Source: Hydrogenophaga intermedia (GTDB lineage: Bacteria; Pseudomonadota; Gammaproteobacteria; Burkholderiales; Burkholderiaceae_C). From it: a DNA stretch of 64,000 bases. Location of the stretch: NCBI RefSeq assembly GCF_023715105.1, contig NZ_JAMBNO010000008.1, positions 1 through 64,000 on the forward strand, read 5' to 3'. Made by a program: the position numbers and the translations under genes. This document shows positions 20,929-31,239 of this stretch, piece after piece. Position 1 is the first letter of the stretch, and each line of letters begins with the position of its first letter. Under the pieces are notes generated by a model. That model was not told where the DNA came from and made no database searches. It was given only the letters and a program-made list of their open reading frames with translations.

Positions 20929-23586
20929 ATGTCGCTGTTTTCCCTGCGCCAGAAGCCCGCTGCCCCACCTGCCGTGAACACGCCCAACCCACCCAAGTCC
21001 GCCAACGCCCATCCCCTGGACGCGCTCACCGGCGGCGTCTTCTCGGCCGCCACCTCGGGCGATCGCAGCGCCCGTCTTCGTGAATGGCTCGCCACCGAGC
21101 CCTCGGCCGAGCAGATGAACGAGGTGTTCAAGGAACTCAGCCAGCGCGACCGCGGCGCCGCCAAGCCGCTGAAGGAAAAGCTCGACGAGCTCAAGCGCCA
21201 GAAGGCGCAGGAGCAGGCAGGCACCGAATGGGGCGCCAAGGCCGAGGCGCTGCTGGGCGCCACGCGCCTGAACCTGGCCGATGCCCTGGCCTGGCAGCGC
21301 GACGCCGCGCGCGCGGGCGCACCGCTGTCGCGCGAGCCGCTGGCCACGCTGCGCCAGCAACTGGCCGAGCGCGTCAAGGCGATCGAGGATCTCCAGCACG
21401 CGGTGCAGGTCGAGCGCGAGGCCGCGGTGCTGATCGCGCAGCGCATCGAGGTGCTGTCCACCAAACCATGGCGCGAGGCACAGGCGGTGGCCGATGCCCT
21501 GCGCGGCGACGTCGCCCAATGGCAGCAGCAGGCCGAAGGCCTCACGCACGACGCGCAGTGGGCCAGTGTGGAGCCCAAGTTCCCGCCCATGCTCGACGCC
21601 TCGCGCCAGCAACTGCAACTGGTGTGGGATGCCTTTGCCGCCGCGTTGGCGCAGGCGGTGGCCGCCGATACCGATCCGCAGGCGCCGCTGCCTGCCGTGC
21701 CCGTGTGGGCCGACGAATTGCGCGTCGCGCGCGGCGAGCCCGCAGCCGCTGCCGAAGCCGCGTCGGCAGCCGACAGCCAGGCGCACGCTGAGCGCCGCGA
21801 ACGCGCTACTGCCGAGCTCGAAGCCGCGGTCGCAGCGCTGGAGGCTGAGGTGGGCCAGGGCCACGGCAAGGCCACGCCCAAGGTGGCCAACGAGGTGCGG
21901 CAACTGCTCAAGAAGCACGGCCGCCTCGTCGCGCCCGCGCTCGATGCGCGCGCGCAGGCCGCGCTGGCCCAGGCTGGTGAGCTCGAGGGTTGGCAGCGCT
22001 GGCGCGCCGACCAACTGCGCGAGGAGCTGGTGGCCAAGGCCGAGGCTTTGCTCGCCGCGCCGCAAGGCCAGCGCCTGGGCGGTCGCAAGCTGCAGGAGAC
22101 CATCCGCCAGTTGCGCGAACAATGGAAGACGACCGACCAGGGCGGTGCACCGAACCACGCGCTGTGGAAACGCTTTGACGAGGCCTGTACCGCGGCGCAC
22201 AAGGAGGTCGAGGCCTGGCTTGCGCAAGTGCGTCAGCAGGCCGACGCCACGCGCGCCCAGCGCATGGCGCTCATCGACGAAGTGAAGGCCTGGACGGCCG
22301 CACACGCCACGGGCACCGACTGGAAGGCGCAGTTGCGCGAACTGCATGCCTTCTCCGAACGCTGGCGTCAGGCCGGCCACCTGAGCGAGAAGGCGTTTGC
22401 CGAGATCCAGCCGCTCTGGAAGGACGCCATGCACCTGGCGCACGCGCGCCTGGAGGCCGCGCAGGCCGAGAGCACCGCGCGGCGCAGGGCCCTGATCGAC
22501 GAGGCTGCGGCGCTGTCGCAGTCGCAGCCGCTGCGTCTGGACGCCGTGAAGGCGCTGCAGCAGCGCTGGCAGGCCGAGGCGCACGCCGTACCGCTGGAGC
22601 GCAAGCAGGAACAGAAGTTGTGGGAGGCGTTCCGCGCCCCCATCGACGCCGCGTTCGAGCGCAAGACGCAGGAGCGCCACCAGCAAGCCGGTGCCCTGAG
22701 CGCACACGACCAGCAGGTGCTGGACGCCGCGCGCGAGCTCGAGGCTGCCACGCAGTCGGGCGATGCCGCACGCATCCGCGCCGCCATGGCCGCGCTGGAG
22801 GCGGTCTCGCGCGCGGCGCCAGCGCCCGCCACTGCTCAGCCGCCGGCCGCCGAGGGCAGTGCCGCCCAGAGCAGTGCCACCGAGGGGAATGAGGCCGCGG
22901 CACCCGCAGCAGCACCCGCTGCCGCACCACGCAAACTGGTCGCCATGCGCGGCGACGACCGCCCGGGCCAGAAGCGCGCCGAGGTGGTGCCCGCAGGCCG
23001 CGACGGTCGCCGCGATGGCAAACCGGGCGCTCGCCCGGGGGGGCACGACGATGCCCGCGGCCCGCGCGATGGCGCGCGCTTTGGCCGCGACGACCGCGGC
23101 TTCGGGCGCGATGACCGTGCACCGCGCGGCCCGCGTCTGGGCGATGCGGCCTTTCGTGCCCAGCGCCAGGCGCTGGAGGCCGCGCAATCCAGCCTCAAAC
23201 GCCTGGCCGAGCAGGCCCATGGCGAGGTGCTCACGCAGATTCTGGACGCCTGGCGCGGGCGCAATGCGGACCAATTGCCCGCGGCACAGGCCCTGGGTTC
23301 GCGCGTGGCAGCCGCGCAGCGCGGTGCCTGGGGTGCCGCGCTGGGCAAGGCCGCCGGCGACGCCGGCGATGCGCTGCTGCGCCTGGAGATCGCCGCCGAT
23401 GTACCGACGCCAGCCGAACAACTGAGCGAGCGGCGTTTGCTGCAACTGCAGTTGCTCACGCGGCGACACGAAGCCGCGCCGGCCGAGACCTGGGCGCAGG
23501 ATGTGGCGCGTGTGCTGGGTTCTGCCCACGACGAGCGCACGGCCCGCCGCCTGCAGGCCGCCCTCAAGGCGCTGCTCAAGCGCTGA
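20929..23586 (+). CDS. DUF349 domain protein with Arg/Gly/Asp-rich linker
   Basis: 885 aa from ATG 20929. Mostly helical, with repeated DUF349-like units containing W-x-x-x-x-x-A-x-x-x-x-x-LW patterns (REQWKTTDQ, ELHAFSERWRQAGHLSEKAF, LQQRWQAEAHAVPLERKQEQ, KLWEAFRAPIDAAFERK). At about residues 680-740 there is a low-complexity basic/acidic linker rich in R, G and D, with FGRDD repeated. A C-terminal helical domain ends in LQAALKALLKR. The function of DUF349 is not established. Its 3' end overlaps the convergent mtfA gene by 11 bp. Confidence 0.8.
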   Translation: MSLFSLRQKPAAPPAVNTPNPPKSANAHPLDALTGGVFSAATSGDRSARLREWLATEPSAEQMNEVFKELSQRDRGAAKPLKEKLDELKRQKAQEQAGTEWGAKAEALLGATRLNLADALAWQRDAARAGAPLSREPLATLRQQLAERVKAIEDLQHAVQVEREAAVLIAQRIEVLSTKPWREAQAVADALRGDVAQWQQQAEGLTHDAQWASVEPKFPPMLDASRQQLQLVWDAFAAALAQAVAADTDPQAPLPAVPVWADELRVARGEPAAAAEAASAADSQAHAERRERATAELEAAVAALEAEVGQGHGKATPKVANEVRQLLKKHGRLVAPALDARAQAALAQAGELEGWQRWRADQLREELVAKAEALLAAPQGQRLGGRKLQETIRQLREQWKTTDQGGAPNHALWKRFDEACTAAHKEVEAWLAQVRQQADATRAQRMALIDEVKAWTAAHATGTDWKAQLRELHAFSERWRQAGHLSEKAFAEIQPLWKDAMHLAHARLEAAQAESTARRRALIDEAAALSQSQPLRLDAVKALQQRWQAEAHAVPLERKQEQKLWEAFRAPIDAAFERKTQERHQQAGALSAHDQQVLDAARELEAATQSGDAARIRAAMAALEAVSRAAPAPATAQPPAAEGSAAQSSATEGNEAAAPAAAPAAAPRKLVAMRGDDRPGQKRAEVVPAGRDGRRDGKPGARPGGHDDARGPRDGARFGRDDRGFGRDDRAPRGPRLGDAAFRAQRQALEAAQSSLKRLAEQAHGEVLTQILDAWRGRNADQLPAAQALGSRVAAAQRGAWGAALGKAAGDAGDALLRLEIAADVPTPAEQLSERRLLQLQLLTRRHEAAPAETWAQDVARVLGSAHDERTARRLQAALKALLKR

Positions 23587-24439
23587 GCGGGGCCGCCGCC
23601 GCGGCGGCGTTGAAGAAGCCGTCGTAGAGCGGCATCAGCGTCGCAAACTCGATGGCGAAGCGTTCGCGATTGACGAAATAGGCCTCGCAGGTCACGGCGA
23701 AGAACTCCGCCGCGTCTTTCGCGGCGTAGTCATCGAGCCAGGGGGGCTCGCCCCCGAAGCGCTCGGCGAGCGACACGGCTTCGCGAAACCCCGCGTAGGC
23801 CTCGCTCATGGTCTTGCGCCAGTGCAGGGCCGCCGTGCGACGGTCCGCCATGCCCAGAAAGCCATCGGGCAGCACCGGAGCGCCTTGCGGGTGATCGCCC
23901 GGGCTGAGTTCGCGCATGTCCATCTTGTGCACGAACTCGTGGATGACCACGTTGTGGCCGATGGCGGCGCGTTCGCCCGCACTGGCCACGTCTTCCCAGC
24001 TCAGCATCAGGGGGCCACCGTCCATGGCCTCGCCGGCGAGCGCCTCGGTGTAGTGGTGCACCACGCCCACGTGGTCGCGCACCTCGCGACGTGCCAGCAC
24101 GGCGCCCGGTTGCACCACGATGCCCACGAAATCGTCGTACCAGTCGAGCCTGTCGGGCGCATGCTGCACCGCGCGGCCGTCGGGGCCGTGCATGTGCAGC
24201 AGCGGCCGGCACGCCTGCGCGGCGATCGACAAGGCCATCGCATCGGTGAGTTGCAGGCCGTTGGCGCCCACGAACTCCTTCTCCGCCAGAAAGTGGGCGC
24301 ACAGCAGCCGAAGCTGTGCACGTTCGTCACCGGACAAACCGTGCAGGAAGGGCAGGGTGTTGAGCGTGTCGGCCCACAGCGCGTCGGGCACCGCGGCCAC
24401 GCGGCGCCAGCGCCGCCGCAGCGAAGACCACCAGCTCAT
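23576..24439 (-). CDS. mtfA: MtfA-type zinc-dependent peptidase
   Basis: 287 aa. The zinc metallopeptidase motif HEFVHKMDM (HExxH) lies at about residue 165, preceded by GHNVVIHEF. The upstream pattern VGIVVQPGAVLARREV and SWEDV fits MtfA (YeeI), which in E. coli interacts with the Mlc repressor. It is the last gene of the TPR-ppiA-ppiB-lpxH run, and ATG 24439 overlaps the lpxH stop. The substrate is unknown. Confidence 0.9.
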   Translation of the reverse strand: MSWWSSLRRRWRRVAAVPDALWADTLNTLPFLHGLSGDERAQLRLLCAHFLAEKEFVGANGLQLTDAMALSIAAQACRPLLHMHGPDGRAVQHAPDRLDWYDDFVGIVVQPGAVLARREVRDHVGVVHHYTEALAGEAMDGGPLMLSWEDVASAGERAAIGHNVVIHEFVHKMDMRELSPGDHPQGAPVLPDGFLGMADRRTAALHWRKTMSEAYAGFREAVSLAERFGGEPPWLDDYAAKDAAEFFAVTCEAYFVNRERFAIEFATLMPLYDGFFNAAAAAAPLSA

Positions 24440-25227
24440 GAAAGCGCCACCCGGTCGGCGCCGGTGTGCGTCAGGCGCAGCACCTCGGCGCGCGGTGGCC
24501 GCGCGCTGGCATCCCAGTCACTGAGCACCATGCGTTGCAGGCCATCGCCCAGCGCGTGTGTGGCCGGACGGTGCGTGTGGCCGTGGATCAGTGTGGTGGC
24601 GCCCGCCGCACGCAAGGCCTCGCACGCGGCATCCGCATCGACATCGGCCCACAGGTCAGGGTCGTGGCCGAGTTCCTTCTTGCGGGCCTCGCTGCGCATG
24701 CGCAGCTCACGCGCGATGGCTTCGCGCTCGCCCAGCGGCTTGCCCAGGAACGCCGCCTGCCACGCCGCGCCGCGCACCTGGGCCCGAAAGGCGAGGTAGT
24801 CGGTGTCGGCCAGACACATCGCGTCGCCGTGGCTGAGCAGCCATCGCCGACCGCCGAAGGCCAGCACGGTGGGATCGTTCAAGCCTTGCATGCCGCTGGC
24901 CGTCAGCGCCTTAGCGCCGAGCAGGAAGTCGCGGTTGCCGGCCATGAAAAACACCGGACGGGCATTCGCAACGCGATGCAGCGCCGCCACGCAGTCGCAC
25001 ACGAAGGCGCGCTCGGGTGTGTCGTCGTGCTCGAGCACGTCGTCGCCCACCCACACCTCGAACAGGTCGCCCAGGATGAACAGCGCATCGGGCGCGGGTG
25101 TGCGCTCAAGGTAGGCCCGCCACAGGTCGCGCGTGGCCGGCTCCCCCGCCTGCAGGTGCAGGTCGGAGATGAGATCGACCGTGCGCCAATTGGACGGCGC
25201 AACGAGCTCGTCGGTGCGCTCGCCCAT
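24436..25227 (-). CDS. lpxH: UDP-2,3-diacylglucosamine hydrolase LpxH
   Basis: 263 aa from ATG 25227; an in-frame TTG one codon earlier is less likely. It has the metallophosphoesterase ligands in order: DLISDLHL, GDLFEVWVGDD, GNRDFLLG, LSHGDAMC, IHGHTHRP. It hydrolyses UDP-2,3-diacylglucosamine to lipid X in lipid A synthesis. It is located 7 nt after ppiB, a neighbour it often has in proteobacteria. Confidence 0.95.
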   Translation of the reverse strand: MGERTDELVAPSNWRTVDLISDLHLQAGEPATRDLWRAYLERTPAPDALFILGDLFEVWVGDDVLEHDDTPERAFVCDCVAALHRVANARPVFFMAGNRDFLLGAKALTASGMQGLNDPTVLAFGGRRWLLSHGDAMCLADTDYLAFRAQVRGAAWQAAFLGKPLGEREAIARELRMRSEARKKELGHDPDLWADVDADAACEALRAAGATTLIHGHTHRPATHALGDGLQRMVLSDWDASARPPRAEVLRLTHTGADRVALS

Positions 25228-25234
25228 CAAGACG

Positions 25235-25741
25235 TCAGAGAGCGACGGCTTTTTCGATCACCACGTCGGCCTTGGGCACGTCGTCGTGGAAGCCCTTGCG
25301 ACCGGTGGCCACACCTTCGATCTGTTTGACGACCTCGCTGCCCGAGACCACCTTGCCGAACACCGCATAGCCCCAGCCCTGCGCGCTGGGTGCGGTGTGG
25401 TTGAGAAAGCCGTTGTTGGTGACGTTGATGAAGAACTGCGCGGTGGCCGAGTGCGGGTCGTTGGTGCGCGCCATGGCCACCGTGTACACCTCGTTCTTCA
25501 GGCCGTTGTTGGCTTCGTTCTCGATCGGCTTGTCGGTCGGCTTCTGGTTCATGCCGGGCTCGAAGCCGCCGCCCTGGATCATGAAGCCGGGGATGACGCG
25601 GTGGAAGATCGTGTTGTTGTAGTGGCCCTTGTTCACGTAGGCCAGGAAGTTGGCGGTGGACTTGGGCGCCTTCACCGCATCGAGTTCGAGCGTGATCACG
25701 CCCATGCCGGCGATGTGCAGTTCCACTTGGGGGTTGGCCAT
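25235..25741 (-). CDS. ppiB: Cytoplasmic cyclophilin PpiB
   Basis: 168 aa, no signal peptide. Cyclophilin core: [49 protein letters not shown]. Two ATGs compete. ATG 25747 overlaps the ppiA stop (ATGA). ATG 25741 lies 8 nt behind a GGAG that sits at the end of ppiA, and was chosen for its better spacing. It catalyses prolyl cis-trans isomerisation. It pairs with the exported paralogue just upstream. Confidence 0.95.
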   Translation of the reverse strand: MANPQVELHIAGMGVITLELDAVKAPKSTANFLAYVNKGHYNNTIFHRVIPGFMIQGGGFEPGMNQKPTDKPIENEANNGLKNEVYTVAMARTNDPHSATAQFFINVTNNGFLNHTAPSAQGWGYAVFGKVVSGSEVVKQIEGVATGRKGFHDDVPKADVVIEKAVAL

Positions 25742-25743
25742 GT

Positions 25744-26316
25744 TCATTTCTCCAGGGTGGCTTTGTTGATGGTGACGGGTGTGGCAGGCACGTTCTGGAA
25801 CATGCCGCGGTTGGCGGTGGGCACGGCGCGGATCTTGTCGACCACGTCCATGCCGCTGACCACCTTGCCGAAGACGGCGTAGCCGTGGCCATCCGGCGCA
25901 GGCGCGTTGAGGTTGGCGTTGTCGACGACGTTGATGAAGAACTGCGCGGTGGCCGAATTGGGGTTGGACGTGCGCGCCATCGCGATCGTGCCGCGGTCGT
26001 TCTTGAGGCCGTTGCGAGCCTCCAGCGGAATCGGCGTGCGCGTGGCTTTTTGCACCATGTCGGGCGTGAAGCCGCCGCCCTGGATCATGAAGCCGTCGAT
26101 CACACGGTGGAACACGGTGCCGTCGTAGTGCTTGTCGTTCACGTACTGCAGGAAGTTCTCGACCGTCTTCGGCGCCTTCGCCGCGTCGAGTTCGACCACG
26201 ATGTCGCCCAGCGACGTGGCGAGCTTCACGCGCGGGGCGGGCGTTTGCGCGTGCGCAGCGAAGGCGAGGGCGGTGGTGGCCAGGAGCGCGATGATCGCGC
26301 GGCGTTGCATGCTCAT
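25744..26316 (-). CDS. ppiA: Periplasmic cyclophilin PpiA
   Basis: 190 aa with a clear Sec signal peptide ([20 protein letters not shown], cleavage near AHAQ). The mature cyclophilin has [36 protein letters not shown] and [13 protein letters not shown]. It is the exported partner of the cytoplasmic cyclophilin; the two genes are adjacent and strongly alike, consistent with tandem duplication followed by loss or gain of the leader. Confidence 0.95.
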   Translation of the reverse strand: MSMQRRAIIALLATTALAFAAHAQTPAPRVKLATSLGDIVVELDAAKAPKTVENFLQYVNDKHYDGTVFHRVIDGFMIQGGGFTPDMVQKATRTPIPLEARNGLKNDRGTIAMARTSNPNSATAQFFINVVDNANLNAPAPDGHGYAVFGKVVSGMDVVDKIRAVPTANRGMFQNVPATPVTINKATLEK

Positions 26317-26324
26317 GGTGATCC

Positions 26325-26903
26325 TCAGCGTTGGGAGTTGACGGGCTGATCGAGCAGCCCCTGCACGGCTTTGAGTTTGGGTTCGAGTCGCGGGTTCTGT
26401 GCGTCGATGGCTCGTGCGCGCTGCCAGGCACGCTGCGCCAGGCGGGCGTGCACGTCACCCAGGTTTTCCAGGGCCACGGCGTATTGCGGGTTCGCACGGA
26501 TGGCGGCCTCCAGTGCGCTGCGCGCTTCGTCGTAGCGGCCGGCGGCAGCGTGGATCACGGCCAGGTTGTTGTGCGGCTCGGGCAGTTCGGGGAACTCCTG
26601 CGTCAGGCGCGAGAAGGTGTCCTGCGCGGCGGCGACGTCGCCCTTCTGGTTCTGTGCCACGCCCACCAGGAAGCGCATCTGCGGGTCGCGCGCATTGGTC
26701 TGCAGGTAGCGCTCGGCGCGCGCGATGGCCTCGTCGAACTGGCCGCTGCGCGTGAGGCGCGCAACCTCGTCGTAGGGCGCGGGCTGGATTTGTGCAAAGG
26801 CCTGCGCGCCGACCACCAGCAGCCCGGCAGCCAGCAGGCGCAGCGGGAAAGACCAACGGGAGATGGGTGCGCCGGGGCCCGGCAATGACGCTCGGTGGGA
26901 CAT
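26325..26903 (-). CDS. Exported TPR-repeat protein
   Basis: 192 aa from ATG 26903. A signal peptide ([18 protein letters not shown]) precedes about three tetratricopeptide units (for example [40 protein letters not shown]). TPR arrays are protein-binding scaffolds, and the partner is unknown. It heads the operon with ppiA, ppiB, lpxH and mtfA, 8 nt before ppiA, so an envelope-folding role is plausible but inferred. Confidence 0.82.
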   Translation of the reverse strand: MSHRASLPGPGAPISRWSFPLRLLAAGLLVVGAQAFAQIQPAPYDEVARLTRSGQFDEAIARAERYLQTNARDPQMRFLVGVAQNQKGDVAAAQDTFSRLTQEFPELPEPHNNLAVIHAAAGRYDEARSALEAAIRANPQYAVALENLGDVHARLAQRAWQRARAIDAQNPRLEPKLKAVQGLLDQPVNSQR

Positions 26904-27122
26904 GGAACCTCGTCGGCTGCGTCGGGCCGCACCGCGCCCGCCCAATGGCCCGATCACGCACGCCAGTGCGCAATGGGCGTCGATATACTGGCGCGCATTG
27001 TATCTGAGGGGTACCGGCGAGCCGGTCGCATCAGACCGTGCCTGCGGGGCGCCGGACCCGTCGGGCGCCGCGCTTGGGGTCGCGGTGGGAGGCGGTCGGC
27101 ACCGGGCAGCCCCGCGCTTCCG

Positions 27123-28505
27123 ATGACCCTGCACATCCACAACACACTCACGCGCCGGCTCGAACCGTTCGTGTCGATCGAACGCGGCCACGTGCGCATG
27201 TACGTCTGCGGCATCACGGTCTACGACCTGTGCCACGTGGGGCATGCGCGCTCCGCCATCGCGTTCGACGTCGCGCGGCGCTGGCTCGAGGCCAGTGGCT
27301 ACCGCGTCACCTTCGTGCGCAACATCACCGACATCGACGACAAGATCATCCGCCGTGCGCTGCAGAACGGTGAATCCGTGCGTGCGCTCACCGATCGCAT
27401 GATCGATGCCATGTACTCCGACTTCGACGCGCTGGGCATCGCACGCCCCACGCACGACCCGCGCGCCACCGACTACGTGCCGCAGATGCTCGACATCGTG
27501 CGCAAGCTTGAGGTCAAGCAACTGGCTTACCGCAGCGGCGACGGCGATGTGAACTACGCGGTGCGCCGCTTTCCCGGTTACGGCAAGCTGTCGGGCAAAT
27601 CGCTTGACGAGTTGAACGCGGGCGAACGCGTGGCAGTGGCCCAGGGCAAGGAAGATCCGCTCGATTTCGTGCTCTGGAAAGCCGCCAAGCCCGACGAACC
27701 CGCCGACGCCCAATGGGATTCGCCCTACGGCCGCGGCCGCCCGGGCTGGCACATCGAGTGCTCGGCGATGGCGTGCGCGCTGTTGGGTGAAACCTTTGAC
27801 ATCCATGGCGGCGGCGCCGACCTGCAATTCCCGCACCACGAAAACGAGATCGCGCAGAGCGAAGGGGCCCACGGCGTTGCGCTGGCCAAGGTGTGGATGC
27901 ACAACGGTTTCGTCAACGTCGACAACGAGAAGATGTCCAAGAGCCTGGGCAACTTCTTCACCATCCGCGAGGTGCTGCAGAAGTACGACGCCGAGACGGT
28001 GCGCTTCTTCATGTTGCGCGCGCACTACCGCAGCCCGCTCAACCACAGCAACGCGCACCTGGACGATGGGCGTGCCGCGCTCAAGCGGCTGTACACCGCG
28101 CTGTCATCGGTGCCCGCGGTGGACGTCGCCATCGACTGGACCGAGCCGTTCGCCGCGCGCTTCCAGACCGCGATGGACGACGACTTCAACACGCCGGTGG
28201 CCTTGAGTGTGTTGTTCGATCTGGCGAGCGAGGTCAATCGCGGCAAGAGCCCGCTGCATGCAGGGCTGCTGCGTGCGCTGGGCGGCGTGCTTGGTTTGTT
28301 GCAGGCAGATCCCGCCGCCTATCTGCAAGGAGGTGGTGCCGACAACGTGCTCGACGAGACCGTTGTTGCCACGCAGATCGCCGCGCGCGCCGCCGCCAAA
28401 CAGGCGAAGAACTTCGCCGAGGCCGACCGCATCCGCAAGGCCCTGCTCGAGCAAGGCATCGTGCTCAAGGACAGCCCCACAGGCACCACCTGGGAGCGCG
28501 CCTGA
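27123..28505 (+). CDS. cysS: Cysteinyl-tRNA synthetase
   Basis: 460 aa from ATG 27123. Class I synthetase with the HIGH-type motif CHVGHARS following the zinc Cys of [26 protein letters not shown] zinc ligands (here [17 protein letters not shown]) and the KMSKS loop [11 protein letters not shown]. It charges tRNA-Cys. The upstream frame to 26895 is not supported. A possible -10 TATACT lies at 26984-26989 in the divergent gap, without a good -35. The stop overlaps the next start by one base (TGATG). Confidence 0.97.
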   Translation: MTLHIHNTLTRRLEPFVSIERGHVRMYVCGITVYDLCHVGHARSAIAFDVARRWLEASGYRVTFVRNITDIDDKIIRRALQNGESVRALTDRMIDAMYSDFDALGIARPTHDPRATDYVPQMLDIVRKLEVKQLAYRSGDGDVNYAVRRFPGYGKLSGKSLDELNAGERVAVAQGKEDPLDFVLWKAAKPDEPADAQWDSPYGRGRPGWHIECSAMACALLGETFDIHGGGADLQFPHHENEIAQSEGAHGVALAKVWMHNGFVNVDNEKMSKSLGNFFTIREVLQKYDAETVRFFMLRAHYRSPLNHSNAHLDDGRAALKRLYTALSSVPAVDVAIDWTEPFAARFQTAMDDDFNTPVALSVLFDLASEVNRGKSPLHAGLLRALGGVLGLLQADPAAYLQGGGADNVLDETVVATQIAARAAAKQAKNFAEADRIRKALLEQGIVLKDSPTGTTWERA

Positions 28506-29158
28506 TGGCCACCGCCTCCACGCTGCCCGAGTTCGGCCCCGACGCGCCGCCGTACTGGGCCGACGCCTGCCGGCACCTGGTCAAGCGCGACCGCGTGCTC
28601 AAGAAGATCATTCCGCAGTACCCGGGCGTGGCCCTGCAGTCGCGCGGTGATGCCTTCGTGACGCTGGCGCGCAGCATCGTGGGCCAGCAGATCTCGGTGA
28701 AGGCCGCGCAATCCGTGTGGGACCGCTTCGAATCGCTCACGCGCAAGATGACGCCGGCGCAGGTGCTCAAGCTCAAGGTTGACGACATGCGCGGCGCCGG
28801 TCTGTCGGCGCGCAAGGTCGAGTACCTGGTCGACCTGGCGCTGCACTTTGCCGACAAGCGCGTGCGTGTGACCGATTGGCCGCAGATGGACGACGAGGCC
28901 ATCATTGCCGAGCTGGTGGCCATCCGCGGCATCGGCCGCTGGACCGCCGAGATGTTCCTCATCTTCCACCTCATGCGCCCCAACGTGCTGCCGCTGGACG
29001 ACATCGGGCTGCAGAACGGCATCAGCCAGGCCTACTTCTCGGGCGAACCCGTGAGCCGCAGCGAGATCCGCGAAGTGGCCGCCACCTGGGCCCCCTATTG
29101 CAGTGTGGCCACTTGGTATATTTGGCGGTCGCTCGACCCGCTCCCCGTGAGCTATTGA
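28505..29158 (+). CDS. DNA-3-methyladenine glycosylase (AlkA-like, HhH-GPD)
   Basis: 217 aa. HhH-GPD fold: a helix-hairpin-helix [23 protein letters not shown] segment followed by [11 protein letters not shown], where the Asp of the DDIG stretch is the expected catalytic residue. [14 protein letters not shown] near residue 55 is typical of the family. It excises alkylated bases. There is no N-terminal Ada or AlkA_N domain, so it is the short form found in many betaproteobacteria next to accA. It is coupled to cysS. Confidence 0.9.
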   Translation: MATASTLPEFGPDAPPYWADACRHLVKRDRVLKKIIPQYPGVALQSRGDAFVTLARSIVGQQISVKAAQSVWDRFESLTRKMTPAQVLKLKVDDMRGAGLSARKVEYLVDLALHFADKRVRVTDWPQMDDEAIIAELVAIRGIGRWTAEMFLIFHLMRPNVLPLDDIGLQNGISQAYFSGEPVSRSEIREVAATWAPYCSVATWYIWRSLDPLPVSY

Positions 29159-29180
29159 GCCACCTGAAAAGGAGCCTGAA

Positions 29181-30167
29181 TTGGCCAAGAAGAACTTTCT
29201 CGACTTCGAGCAGCCGATCGCGGAGCTCGAATCCAAGATCGAGGAACTGCGTTACGTGCAGACGGAGTCTGCGGTCGACATCTCCGAGGAGATCGACAAG
29301 CTCGCGTCCAAGAGCCTGCAGCTCACCAAGGACATCTACAGCAACCTCACACCGTGGCAGATCACCAAGATCGCGCGCCACGCGGACCGGCCTTACACGC
29401 TCGACTACGTGCGCGAGATCTTCACGCACTTCGTCGAACTGCACGGCGATCGCCATTTCTCCGATGACCTGTCCATCGTCGGCGGTCTGGCGCGCTTCAA
29501 TGGCCAGCCCTGCATGGTCATCGGTCACCAGAAGGGGCGCGACACGAAGGAGCGCGGCCTGCGCAACTTCGGCATGACCAAGCCCGAGGGCTACCGCAAG
29601 GCACTGCGCCTGATGAAGCTGGCCGAGAAGTTCAAGCTGCCCGTGTTTACCTTCGTGGACACGCCCGGCGCCTACCCGGGCATCGACGCCGAAGAGCGCG
29701 GCCAGTCCGAGGCCATCGGCCGCAACATCTTCGAGATGGCGCAGCTCGAGGTGCCGATCATCTCCACCATCATCGGCGAAGGCGGCTCCGGCGGTGCCCT
29801 GGCCATCGCGGTGGCCGACCAGGTGCTGATGCTGCAGTACTCGGTGTATTCGGTGATCAGCCCCGAGGGTTGTGCGTCCATCCTGTGGAAGACCAGCGAG
29901 CGCGCAAGCGACGCCGCCGAAGCGCTCGGCATCACGGCGCACCGCCTCAAGGCGCTGGGCCTGGTCGACAAGATCGTCAACGAGCCCGTGGGCGGCGCAC
30001 ACCGCGACCACAAGCAGATGGCCGCCTTCCTCAAACGCGCGCTCACCGACGCCCACCGCCAGGTGGCCGACCTCAAGGTGAAGGAACTGCTGGAGCGCCG
30101 TCACGCGCGCCTGGACGGCTATGGCCGCTTCACCGACACCAAGGCCGAAGCGCGCGAGAAGCGCTGA
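29181..30167 (+). CDS. accA: Acetyl-CoA carboxylase carboxyltransferase subunit alpha
   Basis: 328 aa. The start is TTG at 29181, supported by AAAAGGAG 6 nt upstream and by alignment of [17 protein letters not shown] with AccA N-termini. Core motifs include [33 protein letters not shown] and [16 protein letters not shown]. With AccD it transfers the carboxyl group to acetyl-CoA, the first committed step of fatty acid synthesis. Its 3' end overlaps tilS by 47 bp. Confidence 0.97.
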   Translation: MAKKNFLDFEQPIAELESKIEELRYVQTESAVDISEEIDKLASKSLQLTKDIYSNLTPWQITKIARHADRPYTLDYVREIFTHFVELHGDRHFSDDLSIVGGLARFNGQPCMVIGHQKGRDTKERGLRNFGMTKPEGYRKALRLMKLAEKFKLPVFTFVDTPGAYPGIDAEERGQSEAIGRNIFEMAQLEVPIISTIIGEGGSGGALAIAVADQVLMLQYSVYSVISPEGCASILWKTSERASDAAEALGITAHRLKALGLVDKIVNEPVGGAHRDHKQMAAFLKRALTDAHRQVADLKVKELLERRHARLDGYGRFTDTKAEAREKR

Positions 30168-31149
30168 CGCCACCGCCGCGGCGGCATGGCCCGGGGCCCA
30201 GGCGCTTGCCGACTGGGCCCTTCGTCATTGGGGCCCATCGGCGAGGCCCGAGGGGCCGATCGCCGTCGCCTGCAGCGGCGGCGCCGACTCCACTGCCTTG
30301 CTGCTGGCCGCGCACGCGCGCTGGCCGGACCGCATGCTGGCGCTACACGTGCACCATGGCCTGCAGGCCGCGGCCGATGGCTTCGAGGCGCAGGTACGCG
30401 GCCTTTGTGATCGTCATGGCATCGCGCTGCGCGTGAGCCGGGTGGATGCGCGCGCGGCCGCGGGCCAGAGCCCGGAAGACGCGGCCCGTATCGCTCGCTA
30501 CGCTGCACTGGCCGACCTGGCGCGCGACGCCGGCGCCGCGTGGGTGCTGCTGGCCCAGCACCTCGATGACCAGGCCGAGACCGTGCTGCTCGCCTTGTCG
30601 CGCGGAGCAGGGCTGCCGGGTCTGGCGGCCATGCCCGAGGCCTTCGAGCGCGAGGGCGTTCGCTTCGGCCGGCCCTGGCTCGGGCTGCGTTCGCAAGCCC
30701 TGCGCGACTTCCTGCACGGTGTCGGCGAAACCTTCATCGAAGACCCGAGCAATGCCGACCTGCGCTTCACGCGCAACCGCATTCGCCGCGTGCTGGCGCC
30801 GGCCTGGGCCGAGGCGTTCGAGGGCTACCGGGAAGCCCTGTCGCGCACGGCCGCGCATGCGGCGCAAGCCCAGCGCCTGCTCGATGAACTGGCAGCGATG
30901 GACCTGGCGCACACCGGTGCGCCGCCGTCGATTGCCGCTTTGCAGACGTTGTCGCGCGACCGGCAGTCCAATGCGCTGCGCCGCTGGTTGCGCGGCGCGC
31001 ACGGCGTGGCGCCCAGTGCGGCGCAGCTGCACGAGTTGCTCGACCAGATCGACGCCTGCCGCACGCGCGGCCATGCCATCCGCCTGCGCGTGGCCGATGG
31101 CTTCCTGGTGCGTGATGGCGACCGGCTGGCGTTTACCCCCTCGGTATAA
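30121..31149 (+). CDS. tilS: tRNA(Ile)-lysidine synthetase
   Basis: 342 aa. The PP-loop motif SGGADST lies at about residue 51, preceded by [26 protein letters not shown] is split by the expected N-type ATPase residues, and [15 protein letters not shown] is a TilS hallmark. It converts C34 to lysidine in tRNA-Ile(CAU), allowing AUA reading. The only good start, ATG 30121, lies inside accA. It lacks the long C-terminal domain of E. coli TilS, a shorter form common in some lineages. Confidence 0.93.
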   Translation: MAASPTPRPKRARSADATAAAAWPGAQALADWALRHWGPSARPEGPIAVACSGGADSTALLLAAHARWPDRMLALHVHHGLQAAADGFEAQVRGLCDRHGIALRVSRVDARAAAGQSPEDAARIARYAALADLARDAGAAWVLLAQHLDDQAETVLLALSRGAGLPGLAAMPEAFEREGVRFGRPWLGLRSQALRDFLHGVGETFIEDPSNADLRFTRNRIRRVLAPAWAEAFEGYREALSRTAAHAAQAQRLLDELAAMDLAHTGAPPSIAALQTLSRDRQSNALRRWLRGAHGVAPSAAQLHELLDQIDACRTRGHAIRLRVADGFLVRDGDRLAFTPSV

Positions 31150-31239
31150 TCCCGCGGTTTTGCCCGAGCCTAAGCGGTCTCTGTGGCACCCGCAGCGGCG
31201 AGCGCTTCGCCCACCCTCCCTTTGAATGGCCCGGAATTC

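Noticed and set aside
20563..23529. 988-codon open frame antisense to the DUF349 gene
   Set aside because: No start context, no domain, composition of a high-GC shadow frame; the opposite strand encodes a coherent helical protein.
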